From positions 1 through 13,177 of the forward strand of contig JBCCZC010000132.1 in NCBI GenBank assembly GCA_039188505.1: a stretch of DNA of 13,177 bases. The letters run 5' to 3'. The notes below the pieces were generated by a model that worked only from the letters and a program-made list of their open reading frames with translations, ran no database searches and had not been told where the DNA came from. A program made the translations under genes and the position numbers. Shown here in pieces: positions 7,030 to 13,177 of the stretch (positions are counted from its first letter, which is position 1; each line of letters starts with the position of its first letter). Source of the DNA: JBCCZC01 sp039188505. Lineage in GTDB: Bacteria; Pseudomonadota; Gammaproteobacteria; Xanthomonadales; SZUA-38.

Positions 7030-10000
7030 GTGCTGGACAACACTGATCGAGACGGTCGGACGACGAGCGGCAACCGGAGTACCGCCATCGCCACGGCGCG
7101 CTCGCAGAAGGAAAGGCGAGAAAGTGGTGGGGAGGTTGTCCCGACTCTCGAGTCGCATCTCAACGGCCCCGTCCCGACAAGGTGGTTTCTCGAAGTCGCC
7201 AGCGCCGTCGCCGCAGCGTTGCATGAGCTCCACGAGGGCGGGGTGCTCCATCGCGACCTGCAACCACAGAACATCCGCTTCGACGGCAATCGTGCCACCC
7301 TGACCGGTCTCGAATTCTCGTCCGACCCGACCAGCCCGAACGAGGCGCTACCGCGAGGGCGCACCAGCTTGCCCTATATGGCGCCCGAGCAAACGGGTCG
7401 CATGAATCGATCCATCGACGCGCGGAGCGACCTCTACTCCCTGGGCGTCATCTTCTACCGGATGCTCACAGGCGTCCTCCCGCTCGATGCCGACGAGCCA
7501 CTTGACTGGGTGTATGCGCACATCGCCCGGCGTCCGGCGCACCCGTCCGAACACGTCACGACGATTCCCTCGATCCTGTCCGACCTCGTCCTGCGGCTAC
7601 TGGCCAAGAACGCCGAGGAGCGCTATCAGTCTGCCGCTGGGGTCGAGGCCGACCTCCGGCGAGCCTGGGCGGCGCTCGGGGCCGATGGGAACATCGAGCG
7701 CTTCGCCCTCGGTAGCGAGGACTTTCCAGCGGGCTGGCGAGTCCCCGAGAAGCTCTACAGCCGCGCGCGGGAACGCCGAGCGCTCGTGGACGCCTTGGAC
7801 CGGATGGTCTCGACGGGCCGCTCCGAACTGGCGCTCGTCGCCGGACCGGCGGGGATCGGCAAGTCGGCGCTCGTGCGGGAACTGACGCGTGAATCGAGCT
7901 TCCGGAGCGTCCTTTTCGTTGCCGGCAAGGCGGACCAGGCGCGCCGCGACGTGCCGCTCGCCACGATCGGGATGGCCTTTGGCAGGCTCGTACGCTCGAT
8001 CCTTCGCCGATCGGAGGCCGAAGTCGCGGCCTGGACGCGTGCGATCGCGACGGCGATGGGCCGCAACGGCCAGGTGATGACCGACATCGTGCCCGAGCTG
8101 AAATGGTTGCTCGGCGACCAGCCCAGCTTACCGGCGCTCGGTCCCACCGAAGCCCGAAATCGGTTTCTGACCGTTTTCGGGGACTTCATCGCGGCCGTCG
8201 CGACCACTGAGCATCCACTGGTCATCGTCATCGATGATCTGCAGTGGATCGATCTCGCCAGCCTCGGGCTCCTCGAATACCTATCGACGCGCTCGGATCT
8301 GCCCCACGTGCTGGCCATCGGGAGCTACCGCACCGAAGAGGTCGGCGCGGAGCATCCAGTTCGGCTGGGCGTCGAGCGCATCCGTCGGGCTGGCGCGCCG
8401 ATCCTCGAGGTCGAGGTGGCGCCCCTCGCGGCCGGCGATGTGCTGCGCCTCGTGGCCGACGCAACGCGCTGCGCCGAGTCCGAGGTTTCCCGGTTATCCG
8501 AGCTCGTCCACGCCAAGACGGGCGGCAATCCGCTGTTCGTCCATCAGTTTCTCGCCTCCATCGCCGAAGACGGGCTGCTGGTCTTCGATCGGAGCTCGCG
8601 ACGGTGGGTCGCCGACATCGACGCCATCACCGTTCTGGACGTGACCGACAACGTCGTGGACCTGATGGTCGTGAAGCTTCGCCGGCTGCCGGCCGTCGCT
8701 CTCGAAAAGATCAAACGCCTGGCCTGCCTCGGACACGAAGCCGGGCTGCAGACGCTGGCCAGCATCAACGGCGGCAACGAACGCGCCACCCTGACCGCGT
8801 TGGAAGAGGCGCTGGCGGCCGGGCTCCTCACCCTGCATGACGATACGGTCCGGTTCGCTCATGACCGGATTCAGGAAGCGGCCTATTCACTGATTCCACC
8901 AGCCGACCGGCCCCGCTGGCACCTGGAGATCGGACGAAAGCTCCTCGGGAGCTTGCCGGCCGAGGAGCTGGACAAGTGGATCTTCGCGATCGTGGATCAC
9001 TTCGACCAGGGCGCTGTGCTCATCGAGCAGGAGAGCGAGCGGAGCGAACTCGGGCGGCTCCATGCCCGCGCCGGCTATCGCGCCCGCAGCGCGGTGGCCT
9101 TCGTGGCGGCCCGCAAGCATTTCGCCCGCGCGTGCGAACTCCTGTCGGCCGATGCATGGAGCGATGCGTACCGGCCAACGCTGGATCTGCATCTAGCGCT
9201 CCAGGAATGCGAATTCGTCGCTGGCGCGACCGGGCGCGCCTCCGAGCTCTTCGAAACGATGCGCGCCCACGCGGCTTCGGAACTCCACCATGCGGAGATC
9301 CTGCACCGCTGGATGCTGCTGCATCAGGGCGTCGGTCGCGTCGAGGAAGCCCTGGCGTTTGGGCTTGAGGCGCTGGCTCTCCTTGGCGTCGTACTGCCCA
9401 CGCAGCGCGAGGCCATCCACGACGCGTATCGCGCCGAGCAGCGGCGCGTTCACCAGCAGCTCGCGAAGCGTTCCATCGCCGATCTCGAACAGCTCCCGGT
9501 CGCTACCGATGCACGGGCAAGAGCGATCATGGGCCTGTTCGCCGTCGTCGGCGCGTGCGCCTACAACGCCCACCAGGCCCTGGCGCCGCTGATCTACTGC
9601 CGGGCACTCATGACCGCGCTGGAATGGGGTAACACGCCCGCGAGCTGCATGACCTACATCTCCTTCGGATCGGCGCTCGTTTCCCGGGGCGATGTCGACA
9701 GCGGCCTCGCCTTCGCGGATCTGGCGCTGCGGCTCAACGAGAAGTTCGAGGATATCGAGCGTCGGGGCATGCTCCTTTACGTCCAGGGCGCTCATGTGAA
9801 TCCCTTCCGGCGCCACATGACGACCAGCCTCCCCTATTTCGAGGCGGGTATGCGGGCGTGCCAGGAGGTCGGGGACTTCGTCTTCGCCAACTACCATGCA
9901 AGCGCGATCGCAACCATCACGATCGAGAGCGGTCGGGCGCTCGACGAGGTCCTGGAGATCACGGGCAGGTATGCCGACTTCTCGCGAGAGACTCGAAACG

Positions 10001-11931
10001 AGCCCGTGCGCCAGTGGATCCTGGCGGCCCGCCAGCTCGCCCGGTGCCTCCGCGGCGCCACGTCGGCACTTGGCAGCCTCGAGGACCAGAATTTCAGCGA
10101 GGATCGCAGCCTCGAAATCATGGGGCGGGCCCGCTTCTACACGGGGGTCGCCAACCTCCATCTCACCCGCCTCGAGGCGCTCGTCTTCGCGCACCGATGG
10201 GAAGAGGCGCTGGTAGCGGCGGATCGATGCGCCGCCACGGTCAACGCGCTGCGTTCGGGCCCCCGTGAGGTGACCTTCCACTACTGCCACGCGCTGGTCC
10301 TGTGTTCTCTCCATCCGCTCGCGGACGAGGCGCGCAGACCGGCAATCGAGGAGACCCTCGTCAAGGCCGTCGAGCGACTCGCCTTCTGGGCCCGGAACTG
10401 CCCGCGGAGCTATGGTCACCGTCACAAGCTGCTCCTTGCAGAGATCGCCGGCATCAGGGGGCACGATCTCGTTGCGATGCAGCACTATGACGAGGCGATC
10501 CAATCCGCGGCCGAGAACGGGTTCGCTCAGAACGAGGGACTCGCCAATGAACTCGCGGCGCGGTTTTACCACCGGCGCGGGCTCGAGCGGAACGCCGGCG
10601 CCTGCCGGGCCGGCGCTCGCTCGGCCGACGGGCGCTGGGGCGCCGACGCGCTGGTTGCGCGCCTGGATCGAGACCATCGACCGGCGAGCGACGACGTCGA
10701 GTTCGGCACCGCCGGAACGCGTATCGAAGACCTCGACCTCGCGTCGATCCTCGAGGCCTCCCAGGCTGTCTCGAACGAAATCGTCCTCGATCGGCTGGTG
10801 GAGCGACTGCTCCGGCTTGCACTCGAGGATGCGGGCGCGGATCGGGGGCTGCTGATGCTCACCGGAGACGTACCTCAGATCGTCGCCGAGGCGACCGCCA
10901 GACTCCAGAGCGTTCAGGTGAATCACCAGCGCTACGAAGCGTCGGCAGCAGGCCTGTCGCAATCCGTTCTCGGCTATGTCCTGCGAACGACGGAGCACGT
11001 GATGATCGATGACACCGGCGGGGAACATCCCTACCGAGACGATGCTTATCTGCAGGGGGAAAAGCGGCCGCGTTCGTTGCTCTGCCTACCACTCCTCAAG
11101 CAGGCGAGCCTCGTGGGAGTGCTGTATCTGGAGAATCACCTGACGCCTGGCGCGTTCACGCCGGACCGCACAGCGCTGCTGGAGATCCTCGCTTCCCAGG
11201 CCGCCATCTCCCTCCAGAACGCGACGCTGTTCGAGGACGTTCAGCGGGAGCGCGCCTCGATTCGAGAGTTGAACGAAACGCTCGAGCAACGGGTCGCCGA
11301 ACGGACCGCCGATCTCGACCGCGCCATGGCCGAGCAGCAGCAGATCCTCGAGCAGCTCGCACGCAAGACACGGGATCTCGAGCAGGCCCGAGACCAGCTC
11401 GCGCGCCTGGCCTTCGTCGACGGCCTCACCGGCGTGGCCAACCGCCGCGGCTTCGACGACGCGCTGGATCAGGAATGGCGTCGCGCGGCCAGGGCGGGCA
11501 CCTGGCTGTCTGTCATCCTGATCGATCTCGACTGGTTCAAGGCCATCAACGACCGCTACGGGCACGCCCGCGGCGACGAGTGCCTGCAAGCCGTCGCAGA
11601 GACCTTGTCTGCCATTGCCCATCGACCTGCGGATCTGGTCGCAAGGTACGGCGGTGAGGAGCTGGTGATCCTGCTGCCCGCCACTGGCCCCGGCGGCGTT
11701 CGCAAGCTGATGGAGCAGGTGCTGGTCGAGATCCGTGCCCTCGAGATTCCCAATGCGGGTTCACCCATTGGCTTTCTCACCGCTTCCGCCGGCGCGTTCA
11801 GCCTGAAGACCGCCGATCATGGCGATGACGCGCAAGCGGCAATGGCGCAAGCGGATCAGGCGCTCTACGCATCCAAGGCCGCCGGACGGAACCAGGGGCG
11901 ACAGGTGGTCCTCGAACGCCATTCCTCGTAG
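7030..11931 (+). CDS. Giant signalling protein: pseudokinase C-lobe, STAND-like ATPase, TPR, GAF, GGDEF
   Basis: About 1633 residues from the preferred GTG start. Domains in order: a protein-kinase C-lobe (about 45-215); an AAA/STAND-type ATPase (about 245-530) with Walker A GPAGIGKS at 272-279 and Walker B VIVIDD at 398-403; a long helical TPR-like region (about 600-1215); a GAF domain (about 1238-1400); a coiled coil with ETLEQRVAERTADL (about 1400-1457); and GGDEF (about 1458-1620). The cyclase looks active: D1499 and D1501 in DLDWFKAIND, GGEEL at 1541-1545, and an RPAD inhibitory site at 1532-1535, five residues before GGEEL. The kinase looks inactive: no Gly-rich loop or catalytic Lys, HRDLQPQN in place of HRDLKPxN (HRD at 74-76), and GLE (93-95) where DFG belongs. 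APEQTGRMNR and the DARSDLYSLGV helix are intact. Related large sensors usually end in a histidine kinase; here the output is cyclic di-GMP. No membrane segments were seen, so it should be cytoplasmic. It is divergent from the SRPBCC gene. Confidence 0.9.
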   Translation: MLDNTDRDGRTTSGNRSTAIATARSQKERRESGGEVVPTLESHLNGPVPTRWFLEVASAVAAALHELHEGGVLHRDLQPQNIRFDGNRATLTGLEFSSDPTSPNEALPRGRTSLPYMAPEQTGRMNRSIDARSDLYSLGVIFYRMLTGVLPLDADEPLDWVYAHIARRPAHPSEHVTTIPSILSDLVLRLLAKNAEERYQSAAGVEADLRRAWAALGADGNIERFALGSEDFPAGWRVPEKLYSRARERRALVDALDRMVSTGRSELALVAGPAGIGKSALVRELTRESSFRSVLFVAGKADQARRDVPLATIGMAFGRLVRSILRRSEAEVAAWTRAIATAMGRNGQVMTDIVPELKWLLGDQPSLPALGPTEARNRFLTVFGDFIAAVATTEHPLVIVIDDLQWIDLASLGLLEYLSTRSDLPHVLAIGSYRTEEVGAEHPVRLGVERIRRAGAPILEVEVAPLAAGDVLRLVADATRCAESEVSRLSELVHAKTGGNPLFVHQFLASIAEDGLLVFDRSSRRWVADIDAITVLDVTDNVVDLMVVKLRRLPAVALEKIKRLACLGHEAGLQTLASINGGNERATLTALEEALAAGLLTLHDDTVRFAHDRIQEAAYSLIPPADRPRWHLEIGRKLLGSLPAEELDKWIFAIVDHFDQGAVLIEQESERSELGRLHARAGYRARSAVAFVAARKHFARACELLSADAWSDAYRPTLDLHLALQECEFVAGATGRASELFETMRAHAASELHHAEILHRWMLLHQGVGRVEEALAFGLEALALLGVVLPTQREAIHDAYRAEQRRVHQQLAKRSIADLEQLPVATDARARAIMGLFAVVGACAYNAHQALAPLIYCRALMTALEWGNTPASCMTYISFGSALVSRGDVDSGLAFADLALRLNEKFEDIERRGMLLYVQGAHVNPFRRHMTTSLPYFEAGMRACQEVGDFVFANYHASAIATITIESGRALDEVLEITGRYADFSRETRNEPVRQWILAARQLARCLRGATSALGSLEDQNFSEDRSLEIMGRARFYTGVANLHLTRLEALVFAHRWEEALVAADRCAATVNALRSGPREVTFHYCHALVLCSLHPLADEARRPAIEETLVKAVERLAFWARNCPRSYGHRHKLLLAEIAGIRGHDLVAMQHYDEAIQSAAENGFAQNEGLANELAARFYHRRGLERNAGACRAGARSADGRWGADALVARLDRDHRPASDDVEFGTAGTRIEDLDLASILEASQAVSNEIVLDRLVERLLRLALEDAGADRGLLMLTGDVPQIVAEATARLQSVQVNHQRYEASAAGLSQSVLGYVLRTTEHVMIDDTGGEHPYRDDAYLQGEKRPRSLLCLPLLKQASLVGVLYLENHLTPGAFTPDRTALLEILASQAAISLQNATLFEDVQRERASIRELNETLEQRVAERTADLDRAMAEQQQILEQLARKTRDLEQARDQLARLAFVDGLTGVANRRGFDDALDQEWRRAARAGTWLSVILIDLDWFKAINDRYGHARGDECLQAVAETLSAIAHRPADLVARYGGEELVILLPATGPGGVRKLMEQVLVEIRALEIPNAGSPIGFLTASAGAFSLKTADHGDDAQAAMAQADQALYASKAAGRNQGRQVVLERHSS

Positions 11932-12377
11932 CGCGGGAGACCTGAGTGAGAACCTGAGCGTGTACCCAGCGCTGCGGTAGTCGATGGCTGGGCGGCTGGC
12001 AGTGCGATGCTTTCCGCCGGAGTGCGCTCCGGACAGTCCCAAGGCGCGCCCTTCGGCAGCTCCGATCCTCTACTCCGGTAGGGTGTTTCAATCCGCGCAA
12101 GGGCTCTGCTTCGCCGCCGCGGGCGCCCGCAGCTCGTCCGCGGGGATCACCGTCGTTCGCAAACCGCTCGCGATCCACTCCCGCCAATCGCCCGATTCGT
12201 CCGGGGACATGCCCACGGCCGACGCGGCCGCGCGATGCCAGGTTGAAGGTTGGAAGTGCCCGTCGATGATCCCCAGTAGTTGAGAAGAACGGCTAACAAA
12301 CCATTGAATCAAATATATAAATAGAGGGCAGAAGCCGAAAGTGTAACAATATCGTTGGTGAGTTCGTTAGGTGCGCA
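11932..12377. other. Intergenic stretch with a hairpin and coding-like minus frame
   Basis: No gene is called with confidence. A perfect 6-bp hairpin with a TGCG loop lies at 12017-12032 (CCGGAG/CTCCGG), about 85 bases after the giant gene, with no T-tract. On the minus strand, 12088-12312 is an open frame (TTG start, 74 codons) with GC-rich third positions and a plausible composition (segment DESGDWREWIASGLR) but no recognised domain or ribosome site; it may be a small gene or the end of a decayed one. From about 12290 to 12360 the sequence turns AT-rich, suggesting a promoter. Confidence 0.4.
12293..12321 (+). promoter_or_regulatory. Possible promoter of the DUF4932-like gene
   Basis: CTAACA (12293-12298, 4 of 6 to TTGACA) lies 17 bases before TATAAA (12316-12321, 5 of 6 to TATAAT) inside the only strongly AT-rich stretch of the region. 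The start codon at 12461 would then have an untranslated leader of about 130 bases. Confidence 0.4.
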
Positions 12378-12461
12378 ATGACAGAGCTGAAGGGCTCTGG
12401 TCAGACGTCAATCGAGGCGATCGCGGCGGTCCGCGATCGCTGCTTTCAAGGGGGAGATTAA
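12378..12461 (+). other. Candidate 27-codon leader ORF
   Basis: An ATG at 12378, after AGGTG with four-base spacing, opens a frame of 27 codons (MTELKGSGQTSIEAIAAVRD and seven more). Its TAA at 12459-12461 overlaps the next gene's ATG by one base (TAATG). This arrangement allows translational coupling, but composition alone cannot show that it is translated. It also covers the hairpin at 12417-12440. Confidence 0.25.
12417..12440 (+). promoter_or_regulatory. Perfect 10-bp hairpin before the ribosome site
   Basis: GCGATCGCGG and CCGCGATCGC pair perfectly around a CGGT loop, ending nine bases before the GGGGGAG ribosome site at 12450-12456. Without a T-tract it is not a standard terminator. 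It could be an RNA structure affecting translation or mRNA stability, or a DNA operator. Confidence 0.5.
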
Positions 12462-13177
12462 TGCACGAATTTCTGCTGGTGATCCTGCTGCAGGCGGCTG
12501 CCGCGGATCAGGCGCCTCATATCATGCGGGCTGACGCCCCAAGCGTTCAGGTCGAGTTGCCGGATGGTCGATCCATCGAGTGGACGCTCAACGCCGAGCT
12601 GGATCCTGACACCCTGGAGCTGGATGTTGGTCCCGATTCGACCGAGGAAGCCTGCTTCGTCTCGGAGATCGATCGGCACTGCATCGCCGTCGGGCTGGGC
12701 GATAGCGAGGATTTCGTCATCGTCTACAACGACGTCGCACATAACCAGCGTGTGTCGGGGGAACTGCCTACGCCGCCCGCGGCCGTGTTCGATCAGGCCT
12801 ATCAGGACGCGCACCGGGGAACGATCAAGATTCTGATCCCGGAGGTCTATGAGCTGGTCAATGTCGCGATCGCGCTGACCGAGTTCTCCCAGAGCGGCCC
12901 CTATGCCGACAGCATCACCTACAAGGACACGCCGTACTACCAGGATGTGCTCGAGTATTTCTCGGAGCATCAGGACCATCCTGCGATCAGGCGCATCAAT
13001 GATGCCCTGTACGAGGACGTCTTCAGCTACTTTCGTCTGAAGATGAACGGCTACGCTTTCGAGTTCGAAGGTGAGGACATCAGCCAGAGCCCGGTCTACG
13101 ACAGGACGGGCTATCACTTCCATGAAATAAACCACCTGCGGCCGTATGTCGACGATCTACAGGATTTCTCCAGCGCC
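12461..13177 (+). CDS. Secreted DUF4932-like protein with HExxH motif (partial, cut by the window edge)
   Basis: The first 239 residues are seen; the gene runs off the right edge without a stop. The ATG follows a strong GGGGGAG site at four bases; an in-frame GTG at 12371 is possible but less likely. Residues 1-15 (MHEFLLVILLQAAAA) look like a short signal peptide, though without a basic N-terminus. The rest is acidic and soluble, with the segment IPEVYELVNVAIALTEFS, which resembles the domain of unknown function DUF4932 by memory, and a C-terminal HEINH (H221, E222, H225) fitting the zinc-protease HExxH pattern. The remainder of any active site is outside the window. Codon use looks like that of the neighbours. 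A leader with a hairpin precedes it. Assignment to DUF4932 and to a protease function is tentative; the reality of the gene is well supported. Confidence 0.72.
   Translation, partial: MHEFLLVILLQAAAADQAPHIMRADAPSVQVELPDGRSIEWTLNAELDPDTLELDVGPDSTEEACFVSEIDRHCIAVGLGDSEDFVIVYNDVAHNQRVSGELPTPPAAVFDQAYQDAHRGTIKILIPEVYELVNVAIALTEFSQSGPYADSITYKDTPYYQDVLEYFSEHQDHPAIRRINDALYEDVFSYFRLKMNGYAFEFEGEDISQSPVYDRTGYHFHEINHLRPYVDDLQDFSSA

Noticed and set aside
6808..7263. N-terminal extension of the SRPBCC reading frame
   Set aside because: It would span the gene's own promoter and overlap the giant gene's start; the ATG at 6807 gives a signal peptide.
9193..11028. 611-codon minus-strand open frame opposite the giant signalling gene
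   Set aside because: The plus strand encodes recognisable TPR and GAF sequence here; the antisense frame is an artefact of GC-rich codon use and matches no domain.
12017..12032. CCGGAG-TGCG-CTCCGG hairpin as a terminator of the giant gene
   Set aside because: Only six base pairs, about 85 bases after the stop and without a T-tract on either strand; kept only as a described structure.

Overview
This is a GC-rich window (roughly 64% G+C by eye) from a proteobacterium, most likely a gammaproteobacterium. The best lineage clue is an operator upstream of a DNA-repair operon that matches the Escherichia coli-type LexA box (CTGT-N8-ACAG), not the GAAC-N4-GTTC box of Gram-positives or the GTTC-N7-GTTC box of alphaproteobacteria. 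Genus cannot be told from the sequence. No tRNA, rRNA, CRISPR array or insertion sequence was seen.

Layout. (1) 275-2388, plus strand: a pirin-family cupin protein with a complete metal site, then a fold-type I PLP aminotransferase 68 bases on, probably co-transcribed. (2) 2465-5151, minus strand: a two-gene operon with a 4-base GTGA overlap. The first gene encodes a radical SAM protein with a C-terminal helix-hairpin-helix; the second encodes a DUF4130-UdgX fusion whose C-terminal domain belongs to the uracil-DNA glycosylases that bond covalently to DNA. Directly upstream lie two tandem LexA-type boxes overlapping a TTGACA -35 element, so the operon is very likely part of the SOS response. 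(3) 5290-5904, plus strand and divergent from that operon: a minimal AlkA-type HhH-GPD DNA glycosylase that may share the control region. (4) 6250-6807, minus strand: a small, probably exported SRPBCC-fold protein with a good sigma-70 promoter that has a GGTACC palindrome in its spacer. (5) 7030-11931, plus strand: a giant (about 1633 aa) signalling protein made of a degenerate kinase C-lobe, a STAND-like AAA ATPase, a long helical/TPR region, GAF, a coiled coil and an apparently active GGDEF diguanylate cyclase domain with an I-site. (6) 11932-12460: non-coding or degenerate sequence with an AT-rich promoter-like island, a possible 27-codon leader ORF and a perfect 10-bp hairpin. (7) 12461 to the right edge: the N-terminal part of a secreted protein resembling DUF4932, cut off just after an HExxH motif.

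The most interesting unit is the 2465-5904 block. It holds three genes for DNA-base recognition or repair around one control region with tandem LexA operators. The radical SAM/UdgX-DUF4130 pairing recurs as a linked family pair in bacterial genomes, but to my knowledge its biochemical role is not established. The operators here support a role in DNA damage. The giant protein is a second point of interest: it uses the architecture of the large kinase/ATPase/histidine-kinase sensors, but its kinase part is catalytically dead by sequence and its output is cyclic di-GMP synthesis.
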